Assembly (NCBI GenBank): GCA_029706075.1
Contig: JAINUG010000135.1
Coordinates: 931,501 to 995,500, forward strand
From: Aldrovandia affinis
Lineage: Eukaryota > Chordata > Actinopteri > Notacanthiformes > Halosauridae
Reading direction: 5' to 3'
Length of the DNA stretch: 64,000 nucleotides
Within the stretch, counting starts at the first letter, position 1; each line of letters begins with the position of its first letter. Position numbers and translations under genes: made by a program. This document shows, piece after piece, positions 41,915 to 54,260 of the stretch. Under the pieces are notes generated by a model. It saw only the letters and a program-made list of their open reading frames with translations. It ran no database searches and had not been told where the DNA came from.

Positions 41915-42474
41915 TACACTACTGTTCAAAAGTTTGGGGTCACCTGCTGGAAACTATTTTTATCTCATAATTGACAATGCCTTACACCGTATACATTTCT
42001 GTAAATACTTTAAAATGACAAAAAACACATGTAACAATGAACAAAATGAACATCAAAGAAATGTTCAAGAAAATTATATTGAAAATTGAATCTTGGATTC
42101 CTCAAAATAGTCACCCTAGTCTGGCGTCAGAATAGCCTCACAAACAGTGGCCATTCGGTTAATAAGTTTGAGCAGGAAATCACCCGACATGTTTTCCCAG
42201 CTATCCTGCAGCAATTCCCAGAGAAACTTGTGGGTTGCTTTGCTTTGACTCTTCCTTTCCAGTTTGTCCCATACAAGTTCTATGGGATTGAGGTCTGGAC
42301 ACTGGGCAGGCCAGGTCTTTAGTTTGAGTTGTTGTTCACATTCCTCCTTCACCAGATAGTTCTTGCACAACTTCAAGGTGTGTTTCGGGTCGTTATCTTG
42401 CTGAAGAATGAAGGAGTGCCCGATTAGCCATAGTCCAGATGGAAGGTGACCCCAAACTTTTGAACGGTAGTGTA
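41915..42474 (-). mobile_element. Non-autonomous Tc1-type element with both inverted repeats (560 bp)
   Basis: Thirty-base terminal inverted repeats at 41915-41944 and 42445-42474 differ at one position; each contains GTTCAAAAGTTTGGGGTCAC. The ends start and stop at TA, with extra TA flank, the Tc1/mariner target. Inside, the minus strand encodes the transposase end WPAQCPDLNPIELVWDKLER, with the NPIE glutamate kept, and HKFLWELLQDSWENMSGDFL. The N-terminal two thirds of the gene is deleted. Confidence 0.93.
42116..42376 (-). pseudogene. Tc1-type transposase C-terminal fragment
   Basis: An open 86-codon frame with the third-catalytic-acid block (PDLNPIE) and the following C-terminal helices. 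It lacks the DNA-binding domain and the first two acids, so it cannot act as a transposase. The frame is unbroken, suggesting a fairly young deletion derivative. Confidence 0.85.
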
Positions 42475-45041
42475 TATATATTTTTGGGATCAGTGACAGT
42501 AAACAGCTTGATATTGATACTGCCTAATTGCATATGGTTCTTCTGGATTCATACCACTTTTGGTTTACTGGTCAGTTCTTAACTCTGAGGTTCATGTATC
42601 AGAAGTTCTACTGTTGTTATTTTGACACTTTTTTCTTAAAGATATAAAGATATGCAGGTTGAACCAATGGATCCAAAACTTCACTGAATCAATAACGTTA
42701 TTGGTATAATGCTTTTAATGCTTTACTGTCAACAACTGAAGTTTGTGGGTTAGTTATATATTGCAGATTTCAGAAGGCAGCGCTGGTAGATCTGGTGAAT
42801 CTTATAACTATGCCCGTTGTGGTCATTTTGATTGGGAGTTGGGTGTTGTGTGTTTTCGTACCGTGGCAGTGCAATAAACAGTGGCAGTGGCAAGAGACAG
42901 CTCACTTTGCCTTCTTTACTTATGTGCCAATCAGCATGACTAAAAGCCCATGAGTGTTTGGTGAAGGCTCATTCACATCCCTTCTCCAGCAGCTGCAGGT
43001 ATGCCACTCATAATACCTTCAATCGAGAACCATGCGGGAAGTCGTAAACGAAAACATTAAGGGCGTCCTCATTCCTCCGTCGATCACGGAGAGAAAAATG
43101 GCACATTGTCCGTCCCTCAAATTGTTCATTATTGGAAAAGATAAAAATACCTGCACTTGAATGTTCAGCTCATTCCTTTGGGAGAATTGAAAGCTGAATA
43201 CAGATGACCTTTTGTTTGGCTTGATGCTTTCACTCAGAAATAAATCAGCACTCATGACCCCCGTGAAAGCCTGGCCTATATATGTTGGGCTTGCTTCATT
43301 GAAATGTATATATTTTCTGCGCAGGTGCGATGATCGAAGGTGAATTACACCGCACATTTATATCGATTTTCATTTCCTACTACAGATCTGTTGCACATCT
43401 GTAGAATGCCGAAAAATAAAGAAGGGATTCTAGAAGCTGGTTTTGATGTTCACATTAGGAAAAAAAAAATGGATGAACACATTAACCTTAACAATGCATT
43501 TCGTCTTCAGTAAATCTTGTACTCAATTTATTAAGTTCTCCATTTACTGGTGGTCATAATTTGATAAATATAACAATATGCCGATATATATAAATTTACA
43601 CAATACTGAAGGACTTGTGGTCGGTGCACTGTGGCAGGGGCGATTACCATTTCAAACATAAGGAATTTGTCTGAAAGGTTCTAATCCTGAATTCATGCTG
43701 AACCACAACTGTAAGACATTGGCCAATATTTCGAATCAATATTTGTTCTGAAATACTAACCTTTAAATTACATGCAAAACTTGCCAAACTGTGTCTGAAG
43801 AGAAAAATAATAGCTTGTATTATAAAATAAATTAAGCAAATCCAGAGCTACAAGATGTGCATTTACAAGGTGAGAACAATCAAAGTTAGTTACATTAAAA
43901 CGGCAAAGGACATCATTGCAGGAGATGTAACATTGGGAAAGAAAAGGTTAGTGGGTGTTTTTTTTTTTTTTTTTTTTGAACAAGTAAACAGTGGTGACGA
44001 CAGATTGACTAGATTTCAGTGGTTGGAGTCTGAAGAGGTGGGTTTTGAGTCTGCGGAAGATTTTGATTCAGTCCCAATTAAGCAAAGCTTGTAAGTGTAT
44101 TTAGGTGGAGATTAACAAAATTGTCTTGTCGTGATTTTCATCCATAGTTTTACACCAAGGGAAGAGAAGTGTATTATATTAAAATCTACAGTTAGTCTAA
44201 TTACAGATAAGAAAATTAATAAAACATAATAATGTGTAGGAGATTTGCAATTGCATTTGGGACATTGTGAACTATAAATAATCATTGCTTCAGAGCAAGT
44301 TTATATGACGACAATTACAAATAATATGTATGCTCATATTCATACCAGGTCGATATTTGTATATATTTATTATTTGTTTAATTTTGTTTGATAATTGCTG
44401 AGAAATATTCAAGAGAAAGGGCTGATCTTTGTCTTTAATACATTTTAACTAAATGTACAGGTCATCAGAGTGAAATCAAATGTATTATTAGTACTGTTTT
44501 ATGAGATAACATTACATTACTTATTTATTTTTAGATTTTTTGCTTTAAATTGAACCATTCAAGACACTTTCTCAGGCTATATTTGAACATGCTATTAATT
44601 AAGAAGAAACATTAGCTGAATAGTGCTGCTATATATATATATATAAAGTATCAATCCTAATGGGTCACTTTAAAAGAAAAATTCATTCACAATATAATGC
44701 CTTGTCAACAATACATGACTAGGACCATAGGACATTTCTCAACTCTCATTAACCTGCAGTTTAATCCTCCTATTGATCCAACACCAATAGGTCAATGGAT
44801 GACTTTATAAATCTACTTGTTAAGCAATGAACATATTATGAAACGCAAATAATCATTCAACTATCACAAATGAGGTTAATGTTGCAGTGCAGCAAGTTTG
44901 TCAACAGGTGGAGTGACACAAACCCATATGCATGCTGATTGACATAGGCAGAGGGTGTGTAAGGCTGGGGAAAACTTAGCCTTCCCCTGGCCACGGGCAT
45001 GGCGATTTATATATATGTATACAATTAAATACAAATATACA
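42475..45041. other. Unassigned intergenic DNA
   Basis: The part at 43010-43370 is a block of even composition without repeats (candidate conserved non-coding element, inference). A T20 run lies at 43958-43977; no flanking duplication was found, so a retroposed copy is not supported. (AT)7 lies at 44631-44644. No gene is seen. Confidence 0.5.
43958..43977. repeat. T20 homopolymer
   Basis: An uninterrupted run of twenty T. It could be the trace of a minus-strand poly(A), but no body or duplication supports this. Confidence 0.9.
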
Positions 45042-45345
45042 TATAGTGGCCACTTTATTAGGTACACCTTTCTAGTACTGGGTAGGACCCCCCTCTGCCC
45101 CCAGAACAGCCTGAATTCTTCATGGCATGGATTCAGAGGCTCTGGTCCATGTTGACATGATAGCATCACGCAGTTGCTGAAGATTTGTCAGCTGCACATT
45201 CATGTTGTGAATCTCCTATTCCACCACATCCCAAAGGTGCTCTATTGCACTGAGATCTGGTGACTGTGGAGGCCATTGGAGCACACTGAACTCATTATCA
45301 TGTTCGTGGAACCAGCTTGAGATTACGTGCGCTTTGTGACATGGT
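45042..45345 (-). mobile_element. Tc1/mariner-type transposon, 3' fragment
   Basis: It opens with TATAGTGGCCACTTTATTAG, then GTACACC, a terminal sequence widespread in fish. The minus strand from 45315 encodes WFHEHDNEFSVLQWPPQSPD followed by LSAIEHLWDVVE and a stop, the block with the third catalytic acid (Glu of the NPIE-type motif kept, with Asn-Pro changed to Ser-Ala). The other end and the rest of the gene are absent. Confidence 0.85.
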
Positions 45346-48300
45346 GTACAGAGAGTATATGCTTTGTATGTGAGTAACTTTGCTTTTTTATTTACATTGA
45401 AAACACATGTGTTGAGATGTATACAGTCAGGTCCAGAATTATTATTATTATCAATGCAGCATATACTATATGCATAGCCATACGTTCAATTCAATATAAT
45501 CATATGGGTACTTGTATGTTCAGTGAAATCCAATTAGTACTTGTGATTCTCAGTGTTCAAGTGGCTCAGAACAATGTTATCCACATTAATGAATGCTAAT
45601 ACATTTGATCTCTTTAATCAAGCTATTTAATTCAAGAATAGCTTTATTTACAATGCGAAATCCCATCTACTTGAGACATAAGCAAAATACTTTCAGAGAA
45701 TGTTTTTCTGCCACAGTTAAGGCTGATAGACTTGGATTTATCTGGCCATTCAAGACACTCTTCTTTCCCATTATGCAGCTCAGAGTTTGACCTGGTTTCA
45801 ACTGCGCGAACAAGCCTAAATCCGGTACCAAAGGACAGCACTTGTATTTTTAATCAGTTCAAGGGTCAATCTAGAACTCCCAGAAGAAAGTAGCTTTCAA
45901 CATCAAAATCTACAGCACAAGAGATCTTTTCAATATGATCCCACCCTGTGTGGCCTCTTGTTGATAACCGTCATTCATGATGAAATACATAGGGCTTTGG
46001 TCACTTAATTCCCCTTGAATGATTGTCAAGCAGTTGGATCAGTGCCTGCCATTGTTGAGAAACATCCCCTGAAGTGGTTCAGACATTTTTGAGCCTTCTC
46101 AGAAGCCACACAATAGACCACTGAAAATGAATAATGGTAATTTGTTCTACAGTTATCACCTCTTTTATACAACTAATCATATGCATGCATTGCTGCATTT
46201 TTTTGCAATACATAAACAGCATGTGGATCTCTTACAAGGTCACGAATATATATATATGGTTTGCTTGGATACTTTTAATTTAAATCTAAATAAAATCCTT
46301 GTATTGCTTTGTCTGATAGTTTGAATTATACAACTGATGTACAATACAATTATACAAGTGCTGCAGAATATTTTATTTTTCTCTGAGACAAGAAAGGGGT
46401 GGAAAACAGCAATTTGGTATGCCTGCTGTGACGATTTTAGAATACATATCTTCTTCATATAAAAACAACTTTCTGTGAAACTGTTCAAAATCCCTGGATG
46501 CAAGGCTACTGAACCTCCTTGCCATTCATTCCTTGAAACTTCCTGCTCCCTCTCTTCTCTTTGTTTCCACCCGCCTTCCTTTAAGCATGTTTCTTCACCT
46601 ACATTGAAACAAAACAAAAGCAAGAATAGTCGAATTCAACTTCTACAATTTTTTTTGTGTACTGAGGCATTCTTGCTAAAAAGGAACACATCCGGCTTTG
46701 ATAACCACTAGACGTAGAGTCAAAGAATGTTCTGCTAAAAAAATAAGAAAATATATACAAATAAATTGATTTGGGACAAAAATACCCCCAAAAAAAAAAA
46801 CACAGCAGTAACCATTAAAGCAGAAACCATACTGCATTAATTGTGGTCAGTAAACCATAGAAAGCAATGGAGGAAAAAAAATAAAACCAATGTAAAAAAA
46901 AAACATGAAGGGAGAGACAAGGGAAGAGACATGAGTACAGGCTTCCTCTACAGTCAAACACTTGAGCCATGTCATTAGGAGACCAGAAGTCTGTTGTGGC
47001 ACTGAAACAATTGGCTTTGTCCCATCCGGTGGGGTAGCTCTAGGTTGGCCAGGGCTCCATGGGTATCCTCTGCATTAGTTCCTCCCCATATTGTGCCCAC
47101 ATAGACTGCCAGGCGCTGTAAGTGAGGGAAACACTGTTGAAAAGATATAACACGTTTTGAAAAAAAACTGTGATTCTCAAGCAACTAACACAATTTCACA
47201 TTGGAGATAAAAAAAGGGGAAACAATATTTGCAAGGCGTTCATTTGCATGCACAAAAAAACAGCATTATCAAGGAAAAGGCATGTGCGCACGTGGCCTTT
47301 CTGCAACATTTTAACAACGTCTAAATGTTTAGATGACGGAATGATGCGGAGCACCACATCAGCACCCGGGATGGTAATGGAAGTGGTGCGGCACAGGATG
47401 AACCCATAGCCAGGAGGACATTAAGGGGGGAAGAAATTCATTGGGAGTATCTGGAATCGATAGGCGTTACAAGCGACAGAGGCTTTCAATGAGATGCTGA
47501 ACCTCGTGAGACGTCCGCTGCAGTTTACTCCGACGTGAGAGAGACAGGTTGAGAGTGGAGTATAAATGGTAGGGCAAGAGAAGGGGGAGAAGAAGAAAAA
47601 AAACTTGCCTCAGCCATCCATCATGTCACTGTAACCCCACCCCCCCCGAGATGCGTAAGTGTCATCTTTGGTTTTAGGGGGAAACATATAAACGAATGGG
47701 ATAGTTACAGGGGCACAGAGTCACCCCATTCCATTTATGTCACCCGCGACATCCATCAAGAAATTAACCCCTGGGGTGACATCTGTAACAGGCTTCCAAT
47801 ATAAAATGGCTCTTATGAAGACAACAGCGGGTGTGATTTCACAGGGGAGACTGCCATTAGTAAAACAAGGGGGATGGCATGGCCATATGTGGAACAGGGT
47901 ACAGAACAGGCACATTACCCTTAGCTTGTCTCAGTTTAATGATTGACAGAGCATGTATTGAAATAAAAAACAGCATACATACAGTACACCGTTGCGACTG
48001 TAATTAGCGAGGCATATGGTTCCATGTATCAATACCTCAATTATTATTCCTATATTAATTATAAGAAAAATAATCATGATTCTCCTTGTCTGCGCTAGTA
48101 TGTATTAAATGTGAGAAAAGAAGGGGGGTTCGACTTAATTAACTGGGGAGTTTAAATGTGAGATCTCAAAATGTTGATTCTACTGATAAATAGTCAATTC
48201 TACTGATGAATAAATCACATGAAGAATGAGTAATGCGGGCATTAGTTGTGTAAGAGATTATTGTGCTAACCTTTCAACACATGGGGGAAGCAGGTGTTCA

Positions 48301-48752
48301 CTTTGGACCTTTGATTTGGACACGTCATGTCATGGCTGCTTAGCATTGACCTGTGTGCTAACCCTTGTACCGATTGCGATGTTGTGGTGGATGCAGTGGT
48401 ACATTCACTCCTAAAACAATTGGGAAGAAATCCTGTACTGTAGATTAAATATGAATTTTACACAATTCCTGGCTTCTCAAAATGTACTTGGCACATTTGT
48501 AGTTGTTAATTGTCTTTAACTATGTTCCATTGATCTTCCCATCAAAGTCAAAGAATGTGTACAGAAACCAAAACGTACTCATTGCATAATTTTATTCTGG
48601 TTGTGTGTGACACCACAATGTGGCAGAGCACTAATCCTTTTTACACAACTCTTTCTACTTTAGGAACTGGCATTTGTGTATAAATACCACTTGGTTTTCC
48701 TTTCAGATTGTGAAAATAATGCCACATCTGTCCCATATCCACCCTTTCTCAT

Positions 48753-48816
48753 TGAGAGAACAACACTGCCCCCGAATGAATCTGTCACTGAGAGAACAAC
48801 ACTGCCCCCGAATGAA
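48753..48816. repeat. Two-copy direct repeat, 36-bp period
   Basis: The 28-base word starting tgagagaacaacactgcccc occurs exactly at 48753-48780 and 48789-48816, separated by tctgtcac. It is an exact and therefore probably recent duplication. Confidence 0.9.
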
Positions 48817-50444
48817 ATGTGTACGCTTGTTACCATAGCAACCAACACACTACACTTTATATAATAAAGGTACCTCTGGTGACACGTTGTGGTTTAAGCC
48901 AAATTTGATTGTGACGTTTTTTTGGTTCTCGAAAGGATCATCAGACACGGCTTCCCTTTCAAATTGACAAGAGTAGCGCATCTGAACCAGGTCGAAACCC
49001 AGTGGAAAGGACGGTCGAGTGCGGTCTTAAAGAAGCAGCGCCTGACCTTTCAGATTGCAGTTATTACCACGCCTGACCCGCGTCAAACACCACATTTCTG
49101 CTCCACGCGAAAAGGGTATACGTCTCACCCGATTCGGTTTATCTCTCCGCACATGTCCTAATCTTTGATTGGGATAGTTTGAAATATGTAGGACCTGGCA
49201 CAAATCAAGTGAATAATCAGATAACATAGTCAACATTGCATCCATCGGCCGAGCTGTGCAGTCTTTGCACTGGGAGTTCTGCACTGAAGGGAAACTGCAT
49301 GCACACAATTGACCAGAGTGTATGATGAGGTAAGGGAAACCCTGAAACTCTATAACTCCCTCCCTGGGCGATCCTATAGCCAATTGTACACTGTCCCGCC
49401 ACAGTCAGCACTGGCGAGGTCAGGATTCATCTGGGGTTTATAACTGCAATGTTTATAACCACTGCTGGATATAAGGCTTTTGCTTAGCTTTTTTTTTGTC
49501 TTTAAAAATTTATATTTTCACAGTTTAAATGGAACCGTTTTTGATTGTCTGAGGCAGTTAAAGGTATTTATATGAACCTGGTTGTTCAAGTGTTAACATT
49601 GCTCTCCGAACTTACCGAATGCACTTAATTTTGTAATAAAGTGACCACTGCTTACTCTCTCACCTCTGGATCCTGACAAACGTTCAGAACCTGGCCCCAC
49701 TGCAAAATGAGTCAATAATAGCCACTGGTAATATTTAAAGGGGGTTTGCGGCTGTCTTCATTTACATAATTACTTTTATTAATAAAAAAAAAAAACTCTT
49801 CTAACGCCTCTCAGTAAAGTCCCCCTTAGTGTGGCTTTTTAATAAAGAGGTGGCTGCATAATAAAGTGGATCATAGGCATATTAGAATGATCACCATAAT
49901 GCTTTTATACTTAAATGCTTAATGCTGAAATTATAGCCCAGTTCAAAAGGTGATAACCCCTCCACTAGCTTTGAATAGTGAGGTACTGTAATCATAGCGA
50001 TATTGTTTTCATGGTAATGCCTGCACGTATGCATTACCATGCATAATTCATCAAAAATTATTCGTTTGAATGTATCAAAATGCTTGAATCCAGCTTCTTA
50101 ACAATCTATTCAAGGTTATTCAAGGTCAATATATTTTAAATCAGTTGTGATAACATACAGTATTTCTAATTAGATGAATTAATTGATAAAGCTTGTATTA
50201 GCCTGGAAGCTAATGCTTTTCTCTGTGGTGAAGACAGATTGCTGTTGTGTGTCCTTCACCCAAAACAATTGTTAGTTCGTCGGTGTCACGGAAATACTAA
50301 AGGTGGCCTTCCGAATTTGTATGCATTTGCTCCAGTGAAGGAGGAAGTGGATCTCTGTCTCAACCTCACCTGTCTCACATGACTGCTCTTCTTGTGGTGC
50401 CACGTTTGTTTGTGTCAGCCCCTCTCTCCCTCTCTCAAACAATC

Positions 50445-50460
50445 TGTGTGTGTGTGTGTG
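50445..50460. repeat. (TG)8 microsatellite
   Basis: Eight TG units, then TACGTGTGTT. It is preceded by a pyrimidine-rich stretch. Confidence 0.9.
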
Positions 50461-50949
50461 TACGTGTGTTACAGAACAGTGACTCATGCCAGAGGCAATA
50501 TCTAACAGCCAAAACTGTCTCTTTTTCAGTAAAGTCGCTAATTTGCTGAAGCAAACCCGAAGCCATTGATTTCATTTGTCCAATTAATTTTCATGACTGC
50601 AACACAATTTTTCCCGTTGGGTTGTTGTAACAATTTGTCCCAAAATCATGCCAAACATTTTGCTTAGCAAAATCCATAATTTAAAGGCACTAAATTAATT
50701 TGTTCAATGGCTCTGCCACAAATTTGAATATCTGAGCTGGGGTCCTTGTTGGCAACACCGACGGCTTCAAGCTTCAAGCATGATTACTTTCATGATTTAC
50801 AGACGCTGCTTCCCTGTTCAATGTAATGATATGCTTCGCTTCCACGCCTGTGAAATAGTTTACTACCAGTTAGGATAATTATTGTATTATTAATGATAGT
50901 GAAATAATATATTATAAACTACTACTGCTACTACCACTGCAACATCACA

Positions 50950-51152
50950 GGCATTTTTGCAGACGCCCTTATCCAGAGCGACTTACAGTTTACATTTCTT
51001 TACATACACTCCATTCATACAGGAGGATATTTACTGAAGCAATTCAGGCTAAGTACCTTGCTCAAGGGTACAACGACAGTGCCCCAGCTGGGAATCTAAC
51101 CTGCAACATTTGCATTACATCCCCAGTTCCCCAAACATTATACTACATGGCA
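50950..51152 (-). mobile_element. SINE family B, copy on minus strand
   Basis: The plus strand reads GCATTTTTGCAGACGCCC, TTATCCAGAGCGACTTACAG, then GCAATTCAGGCTAAGTACCT and, at the tRNA-like head, AATCTAACCTGCAACATTTG (the B-box region reversed) to TATACTACATGG. It is collinear with the copy at 59326-59550 in reverse. CTACTAC-type trinucleotides flank both sides, so a target duplication cannot be defined. Confidence 0.85.
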
Positions 51153-52080
51153 ACACTAAAAATACTACAGCTACTACTACTACTGAAAAAAATGGATCAA
51201 CTTAATATTTAACGCATCATTTCATCATATTTGTGCTTGGGGTATGCTATTTGGCAGTGAGAATGTAATTTATTTCAAAACAGAGGAAAAAGATCAAAAG
51301 GGCATTGGCATTAGCATTTCCCTGTGCAGTGCACGTCATAGCAGAACACGTGCGCATATGTACACAGAACATGTTCTCAGTAAACCTGTATAGAGAGCTT
51401 ATTTCTAAATGCACCATGAAGGTCAGATCATCTTGTTCATTCTGGGATTTTAATTGCCAACCCTTCATAATCTGATTACATGGTATGTGTGGTTGCAAGG
51501 AAGATAAGGGAGGGGTAATTTAATTAAAGCCAATATCCACCCTATCCTCTGAAAGATTTGCCGAGGTGAATGCTACTGAAAGGATATCATCCAAATTTTA
51601 TTCATGACATTTTTGCACCTCAGAAATATAACTATTCACAGAAGCAGGTGCTTATCGCAACAGCTCAATTTGCAGATCTCTCTCTGAAACTCTGCAGACA
51701 AAAAAAGATTCTCTTCACATAGTTCATACGATGCTATTAATTTGAGTTAGATGTGTTTGCAGCAGGGGGAAAGAAATAAGGAGAGCGTAGCCTACTGAGT
51801 CACCAATGTGTCATTTTAAGATCAAGCAGTAACCATGAACTAAAGATCTTGTTACTAAGGCAACAATGCCATGTGGGAGATGAAATACTCCATTCCTGTG
51901 TTTAGGACCTGTTTTCATTCCTTCATTATTTCAGAAGTATCAACCTATTTGTTGCTTTGATCGGGGGTAGATATAATTAGGACGCTATACACGTATTTGA
52001 CTTTCTCAGTATAGAATCTGTATATAAATATGCACATATTTCTCAGTATTCACAGTAAACAATCAATATAGAAATGTTTT
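51153..52080. other. Unassigned intergenic DNA
   Basis: AT-rich DNA; nothing recognised. Confidence 0.6.
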
Positions 52081-52178
52081 GTGTTGATCAGTGGCATGAA
52101 ATCCCCAAAATTCCATGAAGTAAGACAATAAAATGTGAAAAATGCCAAAGGGGGTGAATACTTTTTATACCCACTGTA
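52081..52178 (+). mobile_element. Tc1-type transposon, 3' terminal fragment
   Basis: GTGTTGATCAGTGGCATGAA followed by AAATGTGAAAAATGCCAAAG and GGGGTGAATACTTTTTATAC, ending CCACTGTA at 52178, is the known style of a Tc1 3' untranslated end plus terminal repeat in fish. No coding part remains. Confidence 0.7.
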
Positions 52179-53145
52179 TGTTTAAAATGTTAAAATGAAA
52201 AAATACAAATGTAGCAATGTGCTCTGAGCATGACATACTTTATTGGTGGAAGTTATTTGCTGAAACCTGGAAATTAAGGGGGATTGGGGGGGAAAAATCC
52301 TTCAGATATTTCAAAGCAATTCAAAGAATTGTTTAGCGGGAATTCTAACGGAATGATGCCGGAAGAAAGTTCCAGAACCTCTGAAGTGTTAGTTGCATTA
52401 AAGCACAGCAGGGGAGCTTCTCTTTCTAAGAGAAGGGCAGGCGTTGGTTATTTGAAAAACATGACTTTGTTGCGAGATTCCCCCGCCTGGGGATTGCCTC
52501 TGTAACTCGTGTGAGATAATTAGAGCGTCTGCTTTTGAAATCCATTGTTCAGTTGCTCGACACATTCCCGTTTCAGAGTTCGCTCAACTTTGACATCTCA
52601 AAATCCGCCTGTGAACTTGTTGCCATGGCTGCCATGATCTGTGGCTCTCCCTTGGGTTTCGTCAGAACCAACTGTGGCTTTCCCTTAGCCCTGTTCTGAA
52701 CCACATATTTTTAGACTGAATATTATCCTCAGAGGAAGGAATATGGAAATGTTTCAATTTCATTTGGGCCTAAGCCTGCAGGCGCAGTGAGGAAAGTTCC
52801 TGGGTAAAAACCAACCAACAACCCTATCAACCAAGCAAACTTGGTTTCAATATTTTCCACCACCCATCATTTGAGCAAGGTAAGGATTTTCTCTTTTCAA
52901 CATTTTATTCATGACTAATTCAATTATCTTTAAGAGTGATCATCTGTAGTATCCAGAATATTAAGGATCAGATTAGCTATGTGCTAGCTGGGAATGTGCA
53001 GCGAGCAATTTACTAACTTGTTATGATGATAATGTCAAAGAGATGTCCCATGTATGGTCCGGGGACAACAAATTATGATTATCCAGGAACATTCCTCTCT
53101 TGACAAAATCAGGACGACCTCTGCACCCCATCTCATCTTCCTTCG
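52179..53145. other. Unassigned intergenic DNA
   Basis: The part at 52270-52800 is more balanced in composition than its surroundings. It holds one 73-codon frame without a domain. No gene is seen. Confidence 0.5.
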
Positions 53146-53152
53146 AATAATA

Positions 53153-53194
<42 letters not shown>

Positions 53195-53199
53195 TTAAT
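53146..53199. repeat. (AAT)n microsatellite
   Basis: About eighteen AAT units with one AGT variant near the start and a TAT break near the end. Confidence 0.95.
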
Positions 53200-54224
53200 G
53201 CCACAATAATAATGATATAAGTAGCGACTGCCAGACCCATGTTTCCTGGATTGAAAGAAGCATTATTGCGATTGTGTATAATTCAATTTCAAACATTCAA
53301 TTCAATTGAATTCAATTCAATTTTTTAACATTGGATGTCTACCCATACCGTTAAGAACATGAGTGTTACAACAATGGAGGCTGCCCTTCTTACAAGAATC
53401 CAAGTCTCCAGCCTTAGTTAAAAAACACTGTATACAAACTATGCAAAATATCAAATAATAGAGCAGCAAAACAAAATTGCCTTCATTTATGAATGTCTAT
53501 GATGATTCACCATTCGTTCTCATCTGCATGAGCAATGGCAAGATCAAAAGTAACAAGTTCTTGTCAAAACATTTCATTTAGGAAGTAAAACAAATATCAA
53601 TGCATGCAATTTGTACATTTGAATTGACTTTGACAATTCCATGAATAAAAAGCACATATTTCAGCTGGCCTATTCTTCATATAAATCAAATGTAAATAAA
53701 ACCTTTTTTTTCGATTACATTTTAAAATATCAATTCAATTATTAAATCACACTCCTTTTTATCTATATTTAGATAAGACATGATGAAACATTTGATCATT
53801 TTAAAGACAAAGTTGTAGTTCTGTCGTTTCTTCAGCAGTGGACTAAAAGATGTGTACAGGTTATAGGCTTCGGTAATGTTATCTTCCCCAGTATGTACAG
53901 TATTCGTTAGACAGCATGTTGTTTTATATAATGACATTATAGACACTTATGGGTGTATCCAAATGTTAAAAGATATCCCACTGCCAAGGCGTCTGTGATC
54001 TCTGCTGGAAAGCTGTCTGGTAAGCAATTATCCCCCTGAATCAATGCAGAGAGACATGTGTCATTTGCATATGCTATACTTAAAATGCTGTATAATCAAG
54101 GTGAAGTGCTAACAGGTTTTGGATCGCAATACAAACTGTCATAATAGAATGAGCAGCTATTTGAAAAACCAACAACCACAGGTTCAGAGTTTATATTGTG
54201 CCTTTATATATTATACTTATTACA
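53200..54224. other. Unassigned intergenic DNA
   Basis: AATTC-rich words cluster at 53280-53325. Otherwise AT-rich with nothing recognised. Confidence 0.6.
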
Positions 54225-54260
54225 GGTAACTGCCAAAATATAGACAACACTTTGGTAACC
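54225..54260 (+). mobile_element. Tc1 terminal-repeat fragment
   Basis: TACAGGTAACTGCCAAAATA, then TAGACAACACTT, matches the terminal repeat of the family at 40767 (TATAGGTAATTGTCAAAATA). Nothing of the body follows. It is an orphan transposon end. Confidence 0.6.

Larger units (their letters stand above)
45346..50949. other. Unassigned intergenic DNA
   Basis: The largest plain interval in the middle of the window. It holds a TATATATA tract near 46246-46256, a purine-rich part at 46740-46920, GC-richer parts at 47000-47130 and 47330-47930 and 48930-49400, a 36-bp-period duplication (48753-48816) and (TG)8 at 50445-50460. Frames of up to 127 codons (46240-46623, -) show no domain. No gene is supported. 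Confidence 0.5.

Noticed and set aside
43958-43977. Poly(T) as the tail of a minus-strand retroposon
   Set aside because: No matching target duplication or recognisable body was found beside the run.
45422-45440. TATACAGTCAGGTCCAGAA as another Tc1 terminal repeat
   Set aside because: The match to a Tc1-style end is short and nothing transposon-like follows; it is too weak to annotate.
46975-47184. 69-codon minus-strand frame as a possible exon
   Set aside because: The product reads smoothly but matches no family I know and has no clear splice borders; composition alone explains it.
48753-48816. CRISPR-like repeat-spacer pair
   Set aside because: There are only two copies with an 8-base spacer in a vertebrate genome; it is a simple local duplication.
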